In this document: positions 14,860 to 22,418 of the stretch, in pieces
Position numbering within the stretch: the first letter of the stretch is position 1
How the letters are laid out: each line of letters starts with the position of its first letter
Assembly (NCBI GenBank): GCA_017432305.1
Contig: JAFRJK010000006.1
Location: forward strand, 1-64,000
Length of the DNA: 64,000 nucleotides
From: Candidatus Saccharimonadota bacterium
GTDB lineage: Bacteria; Patescibacteriota; Saccharimonadia; Saccharimonadales; Saccharimonadaceae
Reading direction: 5' to 3'
The notes under the pieces: model-generated
Told to the model about the DNA's origin: nothing
The model's input: the letters and a program-made list of their open reading frames with translations, nothing else
Database searches by the model: none
Made by a program: the position numbers and the translations under genes

Positions 14860-16464
14860 ATGAGCGATTTGAAATATAGTGGGCCGATCGTTCTTGCAAT
14901 CTTAGACGGTGTGGGCCTCTCTAAGAACGAAAAAGGTAACGCAGTAAAAAAAGCGCATACCGAATTTTTGGATGAAGCAATTCATAATCACCGCACAATG
15001 GCGCTCGAAGCTAGTGGCGAAGCAGTCGGAATTATGCCGGGCCAAATGGGGAATAGCGAAGTCGGCCATAATGCTCTAGGAAGTGGTCAGATTATAAAAC
15101 AGGGAATCGCAAAAATTGAAGATGAATTTGAAAGTGGAAGAATTTGGGAATCGACCGCCTGGACTGGGGTAATTTCTCACGTTAAAGCGAATAATGGTAC
15201 GCTCCATTTCTCAGGGATTTTTTCCGATGGTGGTGTCCATAGTGACATAAACCACCTCTTTAAGATGCTAAAACGTGCGAATGAAGAAGGTGTCGAGCGT
15301 GTTCGTATTCATCTTGTTTTGGATGGTCGTGACGTTCCGCCTCGTTCGGCTGAAAAATATATCGAAATGCTTGAAAATTTCTTAAATACTCTGCGCGATC
15401 CTTACGGTCATCAAAGAGATTATAAGGTTGCTGGCGGTGGCGGTAGGATGATTTATGTTGCAGATCGTTATGAAACGGACTGGGAAATCGTAAAACGCGG
15501 CTGGAACGCAATCGTCCATGGCGAAGCCGAAAATCGTTTTGAATCATCGATGGAAGCAATAACGGAGCTTCGTGAAAGAGACCCAGGTGTCCAAGACCAA
15601 TATCTTCCACCGTTTATTATTGTTGAAAATGACGAACCAGTCGGAACTGTAAAAGATGGCGACGGCTTCATTTATTATGATTTTCGTGCTGATCGTGCAA
15701 TTGAAATTGCCGAAGCTTTCACTTATGAAAACTTTATCCCGTTTGACCGCGGAACTGAAAACAATCGAAGATTAAACGTTTTCTTCGTCGGGATGACGGA
15801 ATATAATTCTGATACCCACGTTCCACAATATCGTCTTGTCGAGCCAGTTGAAATTAAAAACTCGCTCCATGAATTTCTTGGCGAAAAGGGAATTTCCCAA
15901 CTCTCAATTGCTGAAACCGCAAAGTTTGGCCACATTACCTACTACTTTAATGGTAATTCTTATGAGAAGTTTAGTAATGAAGAACAGGTTGAAATTGAAT
16001 CTGATACCTGTCCTTATAATGAGCGCCCTTGGATGAAATCAGCTGAAATTGCAGATGCTATGCTTGAGAAAATGGGGGATTATAAATTTGTTCGCGTTAA
16101 TTTTGCAGCTGGAGATATGGTCGGGCACTTCGGAGAATTAGAAGCAACAATCACGGCTATGGAAGCGATTGATATCCAACTTAATCGCATTGCGAAAAAA
16201 GTTGACGAACTTGGTGGGATGATGATTATTACTGCTGACCATGGTAACGCTGAAGAGCTAATCGACGAAGACGGAAATCCTAAAACTTCACACACAATAA
16301 ATCTCGTGCCTTGTATTTTCTACGATAATACTGAAAACAAAAATCGCTATGAGTTGAACCGAGTTTCCGATGCTGGAATTTCAAATATTGCTCCAACTAT
16401 CGCAAATCTCCTCGGTTTTAAAGACCTCCCAGACAATTGGCGCGAATCGCTAATTAAATTTTAG
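14860..16464 (+). CDS. gpmI: 2,3-bisphosphoglycerate-independent phosphoglycerate mutase
   Basis: A 534-residue enzyme of lower glycolysis that converts 3- to 2-phosphoglycerate using two manganese ions and a phosphoserine intermediate. The metal-binding start DGVGL, the serine nucleophile in GNSEVGH (about Ser66), the phosphatase-domain ligands DGRDVPPRS and DFRADRA, and the C-terminal ITADHGNAEE are all present. Length fits the family (about 510-550). It is transcribed from a leaderless promoter right after pgi. The cofactor-dependent type is not seen here, although a histidine phosphatase relative is at 48565. Confidence 0.96.
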   Translation: MSDLKYSGPIVLAILDGVGLSKNEKGNAVKKAHTEFLDEAIHNHRTMALEASGEAVGIMPGQMGNSEVGHNALGSGQIIKQGIAKIEDEFESGRIWESTAWTGVISHVKANNGTLHFSGIFSDGGVHSDINHLFKMLKRANEEGVERVRIHLVLDGRDVPPRSAEKYIEMLENFLNTLRDPYGHQRDYKVAGGGGRMIYVADRYETDWEIVKRGWNAIVHGEAENRFESSMEAITELRERDPGVQDQYLPPFIIVENDEPVGTVKDGDGFIYYDFRADRAIEIAEAFTYENFIPFDRGTENNRRLNVFFVGMTEYNSDTHVPQYRLVEPVEIKNSLHEFLGEKGISQLSIAETAKFGHITYYFNGNSYEKFSNEEQVEIESDTCPYNERPWMKSAEIADAMLEKMGDYKFVRVNFAAGDMVGHFGELEATITAMEAIDIQLNRIAKKVDELGGMMIITADHGNAEELIDEDGNPKTSHTINLVPCIFYDNTENKNRYELNRVSDAGISNIAPTIANLLGFKDLPDNWRESLIKF

Positions 16465-16481
16465 TTTTTTATTTCGCTTAT

Positions 16482-16556
16482 GATATAATGAATTTAGATA
16501 GTATTTTGTAACTATCTTTACGTGTGTTAAGTTTACCGCTCTGCGGTAAACTTTTT
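16482..16556 (+). ncRNA. Candidate short RNA: promoter, hairpin, terminator
   Basis: TATGATATAATG (16480-16490) is followed by the hairpin AGATAGT/ACTATCT (16496-16517) and, at 16531-16551, GTTTACCG-CTCTG-CGGTAAAC with a T run. A transcript of about 60 nt is predicted. The terminator sequence also forms the 3' end of the leftward cassette that begins at 16533, so its origin may be linked to the cassette array. Confidence 0.35.
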
Positions 16557-16790
16557 TATGCAACGGATACGAAATCCGAATCCTCTATTTCCATAATTCA
16601 TGACAGCATAGAAAAAGGCACTTCCAAGATCAACATCAGTCCCAGTATTAAGATATCCAGCGGAATTTTCAGCACCTGCAATATATTCCCACCAAAAACC
16701 GCCAGCAGTTTTATTCATGATCGTACCCTTCGACCTGGCGTAATTCCCACCCCTCCAAAAATCCAATCGGAACAGAATTACTATAATATC
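16533..16790 (-). pseudogene. Silent FISUMP-like C-terminal cassette 1
   Basis: An open frame reads FRLDFWRGG, a variable middle (about 55 residues including FWWEYIAGAENSAGYL) and GFGFRIRC near its end. It stops at 16533 inside the terminator hairpin. The pattern FWRGGxY-G-W(x)(A)SS-RGxGxxIRC resembles the second half of the FISUMP (Fibrobacter succinogenes major paralogous, C-type-lectin-like) domain common in Saccharibacteria surface proteins. There is no start codon with a ribosome site, and an in-frame TAG lies in the linker upstream, so it is a silent end-cassette. It is head to head with cassette 2. Confidence 0.7.
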
Positions 16791-16825
16791 CTAATAATGC
16801 TCTGTAGTATTTTTGGAGGGGTGGG
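16746..16825. repeat. Head-to-head cassette sites S1 and S2 with linker
   Basis: TTTTTGGAGGGGTGGG occurs on the minus strand at 16746-16761 and on the plus strand at 16810-16825. The linker holds TACTATAATAT and GCTCTGTAGTA; the same elements recur in the linker at 17612-17699. The 16-mer codes for part of FWRGG in both reading directions outward. Confidence 0.85.
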
Positions 16826-17035
16826 GTATATTTTCTTGATGGTGGAGTTGGGTCTAATAAAGTTTCTTTCACTTCGTTTTATCATAATTATGCTGATACA
16901 CCTAGTAGTGCGCGTCTCTCACAATTTAACTCCAGTACTACCGGAGATGTCTGGCTGAACGTACTCGTTAATAGAGGATATGGAAGATTTATCCGTTGCG
17001 CAACGGAGAGACAACCCATCCCCACGATAGAGTGA
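16808..17035 (+). pseudogene. Silent FISUMP-like C-terminal cassette 2
   Basis: The frame immediately before the site ends in TAG (16805-16807). It then reads YFWRGGVYFLDGG, a variable middle and GYGRFIRCATE, with a stop at 17033-17035. The distance from the Trp codon of FWRGG to the stop is 73 codons, exactly as in cassette 6. The stop directly upstream means it cannot be expressed where it stands. Its 3' end meets cassette 3 at the palindrome 16992-17007. Confidence 0.7.
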
Positions 17036-17200
17036 AATCGATGTCTGGACTGTAGCTCCACCAGACGAGTTTACTGGCCTCGAATAGAAAGTGGAAGCAA
17101 CTTCGTTAGTAATGACCATATTTGAACGATGGCTATTTCTGCTCGTCCTGACAAAAATAGCACCATTATGGTCTAAATACCCACCCCTCCAAAAATATCA
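16940..17200 (-). pseudogene. Silent FISUMP-like C-terminal cassette 3
   Basis: Reading leftward from site S3 (17180-17195), TGA lies directly before YFWRGGYLDHNG. The frame continues through ASTFYSRPVNSSGG and ISLYRGDGLSLRCATD across the palindrome at 16992-17007, and an in-frame stop comes only at 16919. The FISUMP-like core therefore ends at the palindrome, and the rest is antisense to cassette 2. Confidence 0.65.
16992..17007. repeat. Tail-to-tail cassette palindrome
   Basis: TCCGTTGCGCAACGGA is a perfect 16-bp palindrome that encodes (I)RCAT on both strands and forms the common 3' end of cassettes 2 and 3. A near copy, TCCGTTGTGCAACGGA, joins cassettes 4 and 5 at 17421-17436. Confidence 0.85.
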
Positions 17201-17251
17201 ACAGAGCAATATTATAGTATTAGTACTCTCTTGGATTTTTGGAGGGGTGGG
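17180..17251. repeat. Head-to-head cassette sites S3 and S4 with linker
   Basis: The 16-mer lies on the minus strand at 17180-17195 and on the plus strand at 17236-17251. The 40-nt linker between them contains ATATTATAGTA and CTCTCTTGGA. Confidence 0.85.
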
Positions 17252-17512
17252 AATTATGCCTACACTGGCGGCGGTTTCTATAATCGCATCATCGATGCCT
17301 ATTGGTGGATGAATAAAGCTACAGAAAATATTAGAGCCGGCGATCTTTTCACATCCGTCCAAAGCCAAGTAGTATTGATTTGGGTCCAAGCTGCCAATAT
17401 GAGAGGAAACGGGTACTACATCCGTTGTGCAACGGACATGAATTCCATAACCTCTATTGTAATTGCCTTGCGGGTATACATGGGCATTACCAGAGCTATT
17501 AGCAGTATATGA
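17231..17512 (+). pseudogene. Silent FISUMP-like C-terminal cassette 4
   Basis: Reads LDFWRGGNYAYTGGG, a variable middle (YWWMNKATENIRAGDL) and MRGNGYYIRCATDMNS across the palindrome 17421-17436. It then runs on into sequence antisense to cassette 5 until 17512. TTG at 17231 could serve as a start only if the GGAGGGG within the site acted on something downstream; no ribosome site precedes it. Confidence 0.65.
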
Positions 17513-17660
17513 ATTAATATAATTAGCACTATTTGCAGACGAGGCAATACCAGATCTCCAAGCGCCATCTACATTTGGCTGGTGTATGCGGCCATTCCCA
17601 AGCTGATAAATCCCACCCCTCCAAAAATCCAATCGGAACAAAATTACTATAATATAAAGT
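17390..17660 (-). pseudogene. Silent FISUMP-like C-terminal cassette 5
   Basis: Reading leftward from S5 (17612-17627) it gives FRLDFWRGGIYQLGNG, then a middle with WRSGIASSANSANYI and NRGYGIHVRCTTD up to the near-palindrome. The upstream linker is almost identical to that of cassette 1 (GTTCCGATTGG), so these two are close relatives while their variable parts differ. Confidence 0.7.
17421..17436. repeat. Tail-to-tail cassette near-palindrome
   Basis: TCCGTTGTGCAACGGA: seven-base arms are perfect complements around a central TG. It marks the shared 3' end of cassettes 4 and 5. Confidence 0.8.
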
Positions 17661-17699
17661 AAAACTAATTATGCTCTGTAGTATTTTTGGAGGGGTGGG
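17612..17699. repeat. Head-to-head cassette sites S5 and S6 with linker
   Basis: The 16-mer is on the minus strand at 17612-17627 and on the plus strand at 17684-17699. The linker has TACTATAATAT and ATGCTCTGTAGTA as in the first pair, but is a little longer. Confidence 0.85.
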
Positions 17700-17909
17700 A
17701 GTTACGATAACTACTCGCCTGATTCCGTAGGGCGTATTACAGCGCGTAGGGTGAATCTTGAGATATGGTTGAACCGAGTAGACTCTAGTAGCGATGCTCG
17801 TTATGCGAATGAGTTTGATTCCTATCTATATAATTCGACGTCCTATATTGTGACGTCTTCCCAAGCTTATCGTGGACGAGGGATTACTGTCCGTTGCGTA
17901 TTGTTGTGA
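17682..17909 (+). pseudogene. Silent FISUMP-like C-terminal cassette 6
   Basis: TAG stands directly before YFWRGGSYDNY. The frame continues through a variable middle (RVDSSSDARYANEFD) to YRGRGITVRCVLL and TGA at 17907-17909. It ends 3 nt before the stop of the convergent galU gene, so the array abuts galU without a spacer. Its 73-codon length equals that of cassette 2. Confidence 0.7.
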
Positions 17910-17912
17910 TTT

Positions 17913-18749
17913 TTACTTATCACCTAACACTACATTATTCGCATGCAACCACCCCTCAACTGTTCCTCCGTCAAGATATTCACCATCAGTTCTTGCGACA
18001 CGAATGCAACCACCTTTGTTAACGAATGATGCAAATGGATCAGTAATCATATATTCTTGATCGTTTGGTCCAAAGTCGTTGTTATGAACGTATTCGACGA
18101 TTTCCTTGAGTAGTTCTGGTGAGAGAATATATTTCGAAACTGATGCAAGCCCAGTTACTTGCTCTGGTGCCGGCTTCTCGGTAATTTTTATGAGTTTTTC
18201 ATCTTCAATCGTCAAGGCCCCACCGTTAAGAAGCGCTTCGTATGGATGGTCAATCCCCAGAATCGCTGATTCGGATTCACCACGCACGGAATTAAGAAGC
18301 GACTTTGCGGAACTTTCGCCTTCCGGATTCCAAACGAAATCATCGCCCATAAAACAGAAGACTGGTTCGTTGATATTGTATTCTTCGACTACCATCGCAA
18401 CCGGAACTGCTGTTCCATATTTTCCAGACGGATCTTGGACTGTATAGTGGATTTTTACATTATTCGGGAGAGTCTTCGCAAGTTTTAGGCGATCCTCCTT
18501 CCCACGTTCAATCAAGTATTTGTTTAAGGCAATATTATCTTTATAGAATTCTTGCACCTGGCAAGGTTCGACGTTCGAAATCACCATGTAAATGTCGGTC
18601 ACGCCCGCATCGATTAACTCTTGTACAGAATAATCAACTAACGGTCTATTCCCGACCGGAAGCATCGATTTCTCAATAATTTTTGTAATTGGCAACCTTC
18701 TTGTCCCCCATCCAGCCACCGGGATAATTGCTTTAGTAATCTTTTTCAT
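17913..18749 (-). CDS. galU: UTP-glucose-1-phosphate uridylyltransferase
   Basis: A 278-residue nucleotidyltransferase making UDP-glucose from UTP and glucose-1-phosphate for envelope polysaccharides and glycolipids. The N-terminal nucleotide-binding motif PVAGWGTRRLPITKIIEKSML carries the family's G-x-G-T-R and K-x-x-P-K-like pattern. The strands GDDFVWNP and the C-terminal part EYLDGGTVEGWLHAN fit GalU. ATG 18749 is preferred over the in-frame start two codons upstream, because TATAAT (18758-18763, minus strand) ends eight bases before it, implying a leaderless mRNA. The array of silent cassettes converges on its 3' end. Confidence 0.93.
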   Translation of the reverse strand: MKKITKAIIPVAGWGTRRLPITKIIEKSMLPVGNRPLVDYSVQELIDAGVTDIYMVISNVEPCQVQEFYKDNIALNKYLIERGKEDRLKLAKTLPNNVKIHYTVQDPSGKYGTAVPVAMVVEEYNINEPVFCFMGDDFVWNPEGESSAKSLLNSVRGESESAILGIDHPYEALLNGGALTIEDEKLIKITEKPAPEQVTGLASVSKYILSPELLKEIVEYVHNNDFGPNDQEYMITDPFASFVNKGGCIRVARTDGEYLDGGTVEGWLHANNVVLGDK

Positions 18750-18821
18750 ATGCAAAAATTATACCATAAAATCGCTGAAAAGTCCACCTCTAAAACGATT
18801 TATTTTTTATTCATCCTATGA

Positions 18822-18827
18822 TATAAT
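18822..18827 (+). promoter_or_regulatory. -10 box of leaderless XRE-murA mRNA
   Basis: CTATGATATAAT ends at 18827 and the ATG comes seven bases later. It is divergent from the galU promoter in a gap of under 90 bp. Confidence 0.6.
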
Positions 18828-18834
18828 TATTCTT

Positions 18835-20385
18835 ATGAAGAAAACAGTTTCATATCAACAAGAAATTGGTAAAGTCATCGAGAATATGCGGAAGGAAAAA
18901 GGCCTAACTCAGGCTGAACTTGCAAAATTGATTGGAACTAGCCAGTCCGCAATCCACCGTATCGAAAAAGGCGACCAAAATATCTCTCTCGAAATGGTGA
19001 AAAAAATTTCATCGGAGCTTGGTAGCCAAATCCTCTCTATAAATGACTCTTCGTCACAGTCCTATCGTATTAACGGCGGAAAGACTTTAAGTGGCGAGAT
19101 TACAATTAATACCTCGAAAAATGCTGCGGTTGGGCTTCTTTGTGCTGCACTTTTAAATTCCGGAAAGACTACACTCCATCACGTCGCGAGAATCGAAGAG
19201 GTTTTTAGAATTATTGAAGTGCTCGAGTCTGTTGGTGTGAAATGTCGTTGGGTAAATCGTCGAAAAGACCTTGAAATTATATCACCTCGTGAATTAAAGA
19301 TAGAAAAATTAAATGTCGAAGCAGCTCGTAGAACTCGTTCAATCATCATGTTTATGGGCCCACTTCTCCATAAATACGAGAAATTTAAACTTCCGTACGC
19401 TGGTGGTTGTAGTCTAGGCACGAGAACTGTCGATCCACATCTTCGCGCTCTTTCTGCTTTTGGTCTTGAAATTGATGCTAAGAAGAACGTCGGTTTTTAC
19501 GAAGCAAAAGTCGACCAAAAAGCCTTAAAAGATAAAAATGGGAAGAGAATTGTTCTAATCGAACGTGGCGATACTGTGACTGAAAACGTCTTAATGGCAG
19601 CGGCGCTCTATCCTGGAAAAACGAAAATTATTGGCGCTTCTCCGAACTACATGGTCCAAGACGTTTGCTTCTTCCTTGAAAAACTCGGTGTGAAAATTAA
19701 AGGAATCGGTACAACTACTCTCGAAGTAACTGGGCTTGAAAAAATTGATAAAGACATCGAATATTGGCCGAGCGAAGATCCGATCGAGTGCATGTCTTTC
19801 ATCGCGGCGGCACTCGTCACAAAATCGGAAATAAAAATTACACGCGCTCCAATTGAATTTCTTGAAATTGAACTTGAAGTTCTAAAATCGATGCATGCAA
19901 AAATTGAACGTAGCGACGAGTATTTTTCGAAAAATGAACGCACTCGCCTTGTCGACTTAGTAATCAAAAAAGCCGAACTTGTCGCGCCGATGGATAAAAT
20001 TCATCCGATGCCATTTCCTGGGCTTAACATTGATAACCTTCCGTTCTTCGGCGTGATTGCTGCGACCGCAGAGGGGAGAACTCTAATCCATGATTGGGTT
20101 TTCGAGAACCGTGCAATCTATACAAGCTATCTCTCGAATCTTAACGCAAAAGTCGAACTTCTTGATGCGCACCGGGTTTATGTTGAAGGGCCAACGAATT
20201 GGCGCCCAGCCGAACTTGTCGCTCCTCCAGCACTCCGCCCAGCAGTCGTGATTTTAATTGCAATGCTTGCTGCTCCGGGAACTTCGATTCTTAGAAATAT
20301 CTATTCGATTTCTCGTGGGTATCAAGATTTTGCCCGCCGTCTAAACCACCTTGGCGCCGACATTCAACCGCTTGCTGGAATTTAA
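18835..20385 (+). CDS. murA: XRE-type HTH fused to UDP-GlcNAc enolpyruvyl transferase (MurA)
   Basis: A 516-residue protein. Residues 1-62 form a Cro/C1-type helix-turn-helix (IGKVIENMRKEKGLTQAELAKLIGTSQSAIHRIEKG is the canonical five-helix pattern). Residues 75-516 are MurA, which starts peptidoglycan synthesis by adding enolpyruvate to UDP-GlcNAc. The sequence RINGGKTLSGEI opens the enzyme, the catalytic cysteine is Cys192 in GGCSLGTRTVDPH, and the closing part (ILRNIYSISRGYQDF) is normal. Usual MurA is about 420 residues, so the extra is the HTH domain. The frame runs unbroken through the junction, and the only promoter lies before the HTH, so this is a true fusion. Its 3' end overlaps uvrD by 4 nt. 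Confidence 0.92.
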   Translation: MKKTVSYQQEIGKVIENMRKEKGLTQAELAKLIGTSQSAIHRIEKGDQNISLEMVKKISSELGSQILSINDSSSQSYRINGGKTLSGEITINTSKNAAVGLLCAALLNSGKTTLHHVARIEEVFRIIEVLESVGVKCRWVNRRKDLEIISPRELKIEKLNVEAARRTRSIIMFMGPLLHKYEKFKLPYAGGCSLGTRTVDPHLRALSAFGLEIDAKKNVGFYEAKVDQKALKDKNGKRIVLIERGDTVTENVLMAAALYPGKTKIIGASPNYMVQDVCFFLEKLGVKIKGIGTTTLEVTGLEKIDKDIEYWPSEDPIECMSFIAAALVTKSEIKITRAPIEFLEIELEVLKSMHAKIERSDEYFSKNERTRLVDLVIKKAELVAPMDKIHPMPFPGLNIDNLPFFGVIAATAEGRTLIHDWVFENRAIYTSYLSNLNAKVELLDAHRVYVEGPTNWRPAELVAPPALRPAVVILIAMLAAPGTSILRNIYSISRGYQDFARRLNHLGADIQPLAGI

Positions 20386-22379
20386 TAATATTCCGGGAAA
20401 GGATCAGTTTCATCATATTCAATATCGTCTCGCCATGGGTCAAAAGTTTTTGGTCCGTGGTGAAACTTTTCAAACGGATTCTTCGATTTTCCAGCAGATT
20501 TGTATGGATCATAACCTAGCTCAGCCAAAAATCTTGATGGCATACTATAACTTCTTTGCCCCATCGTAAACCTTGATGAAGCATAGGAAAGGTAAAGTTT
20601 TTCCTTCGCACGTGTCATCCCAACGTAGGCGAGCCGTCTTTCTTCTTCGATTGCAGCCTCGTTATCATCATGCATTGAAGGGAATAAACCTTCTTCCATC
20701 CCGACGATAAATACAACCGGGAACTCTAGTCCCTTCGCCGCGTGAAGCGTCATGAGCGTTACGGAATTTTTTGCGCTCTCTTCGTCTGCCGAAGACATTA
20801 AAACCGCCTCGGAAAGAAAATCTTCTAGTAACTCGAATTGTGCTGCGTTTGAGACCATTGTATTTAAGTTGTTAACGCGTTCCTCCCCGACCGGTGTTCC
20901 GTCTTGGACTAAATTAAAAATCGAAAATTCTCTAATCACATCCGAAACAATTTCTGAAGGCGAAACGTTTAATTTTTCTGACTTTAAGAAATCTTGGAGT
21001 CTTAAAATCGAGCCACGCGCTTTTCCGGAAACTGCTTCTGAAAGATCTTCGTTTATTAAAGGATTTTCAGCTTTCGAAACACTAATTACGGCATTCAATT
21101 TTTTAATCGATGCCGCCCCAACTCCGGAAAGAATATTTTTGCAAACTCGCTCGAGCGAAACTTGGTCTTTCGGATTTACCATAATTTTTAGGACCGCTAA
21201 AACATCTTTCACTTCGCGTCGATCGTAGAATCTAACGCCACCAATAATTTTATACGGGATATGAGCATCAATAAATGCTTTTTCAAAACTATAGCTTTGT
21301 GCATTTGTGCGGTATAAAATCGCAAAATCGGAGTAGGTATGTTTATCCATCGAACCGAGAATCTTATAAGCAACATATTTCGCCTCCGCCGTTTCGTCTG
21401 AAAGATTTTCAATATCAACTGGCTCACCATCTCCAAGTTCCGTAAATAAAGTTTTTTCCGTCCGCGTTTTATTAAAATTAATCACTTTTTGCGACGCTTT
21501 TAAAATATTTCCAGTCGAGCGATAATTTTGTTCTAGTTTAATTACAGTCGCACCTGGAAAATCCCGTTCAAAGTTTAAGATATTTGTAAAATCTGCCCCC
21601 CGCCAAGAATAAATACTTTGCCAATCATCCCCAACAACGCAAATATTTCGCTCCTCGTTTACGAGTGCTTTAACGAGACGATATTGGATATGGTTTGTGT
21701 CTTGATATTCGTCGATTAAAATGTGTTTAAATTTATCTTGCCACTTTTTTCGAACTTCCGGATTTTTTTCGAATAAAATTGCTGTCTTAATTAGAAGGTC
21801 GTCAAAATCTAACGCCGAGCTAGCTTTTTTAAATTGTTCATAAAGTTTAAAAACTTTTGCCGCATTTTTTTGGTTTGGATAAATCGCATTATTCGCATAG
21901 GAATTTGGAGTTTCACCTGCATTTTTGCAACTGGAAATAATGTTTTGAACAATTTTTGGTTTTAAATACTTATCATCAATTCGAAGCTCTCTAATTGCGC
22001 GTTTGATTAAGGCGAGTTGATCATCCGAGTCGTAAATCACAAAGTTTTTATCGAGCTTTGCCGCCTCGCTCTCCATCCTTAAAATTCGTACACAAATTGA
22101 GTGAAAAGTCCCCATATATGGCATAAAGGAACGTGGGACCTCATCTTTTTGCTCTGGGTTTAAAAGGTTCCAAAGACGCGTTCGCATTTCTTTCGCCGCT
22201 TTATTTGTAAAAGTGACCGCGAGAATTTGGTTTTGATAAATTCCGGAAGAAATCAAATTCGCGATACGATGCGTTAAAGTCTTTGTCTTTCCGCTTCCTG
22301 CGCCGGCCAAAATAAGTACCGGCCCCGAAAGTGTCTCGACCGCTCGTTTCTGTTCTTTATTCAGTCCTTCCGTAAACAT
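20382..22379 (-). CDS. UvrD/PcrA-type superfamily 1 DNA helicase
   Basis: A 665-residue 3'-5' helicase for excision repair and removal of recombination intermediates. Walker A GAGSGKT is at residues 26-32. Further motifs are FTNKAAKEMR (Ia), DEYQDTN (II), VVGDDWQSIYSWRGAD (III), LEQNYRS (IV), TLHAAKGLEF (V) and the VI region YVGMTRAKEKL. The length is slightly below the E. coli UvrD norm (720), with a short C-terminus. The ATG at 22379 lies seven bases after TATAAT (minus strand, 22387-22392), again leaderless. Whether it is UvrD, PcrA or Rep cannot be settled from sequence alone. Confidence 0.93.
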   Translation of the reverse strand: MFTEGLNKEQKRAVETLSGPVLILAGAGSGKTKTLTHRIANLISSGIYQNQILAVTFTNKAAKEMRTRLWNLLNPEQKDEVPRSFMPYMGTFHSICVRILRMESEAAKLDKNFVIYDSDDQLALIKRAIRELRIDDKYLKPKIVQNIISSCKNAGETPNSYANNAIYPNQKNAAKVFKLYEQFKKASSALDFDDLLIKTAILFEKNPEVRKKWQDKFKHILIDEYQDTNHIQYRLVKALVNEERNICVVGDDWQSIYSWRGADFTNILNFERDFPGATVIKLEQNYRSTGNILKASQKVINFNKTRTEKTLFTELGDGEPVDIENLSDETAEAKYVAYKILGSMDKHTYSDFAILYRTNAQSYSFEKAFIDAHIPYKIIGGVRFYDRREVKDVLAVLKIMVNPKDQVSLERVCKNILSGVGAASIKKLNAVISVSKAENPLINEDLSEAVSGKARGSILRLQDFLKSEKLNVSPSEIVSDVIREFSIFNLVQDGTPVGEERVNNLNTMVSNAAQFELLEDFLSEAVLMSSADEESAKNSVTLMTLHAAKGLEFPVVFIVGMEEGLFPSMHDDNEAAIEEERRLAYVGMTRAKEKLYLSYASSRFTMGQRSYSMPSRFLAELGYDPYKSAGKSKNPFEKFHHGPKTFDPWRDDIEYDETDPFPEYY

Positions 22380-22418
22380 ACTTCCAATTATAGCACATTT
22401 ATGTTAAACTTAAGGGGT

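Noticed and set aside
16810-16825. GGAGGGG in the 16-mer as a ribosome binding site
   Set aside because: No suitable start codon in an open frame follows at the right distance in most copies, and the FWRGG coding frame explains the conservation better.
16533-17641. Treating the FWRGG frames as small independent genes starting at TTG
   Set aside because: No ribosome site precedes the TTG codons. Stops lie directly upstream in several copies, and the frames run into antisense sequence of neighbours. They read as domain fragments, not genes.
16746-17699. CRISPR array
   Set aside because: The repeats alternate in orientation, spacing is irregular, and the unique parts are 200-bp coding-like segments, not 30-40-bp spacers. 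No cas genes are seen.
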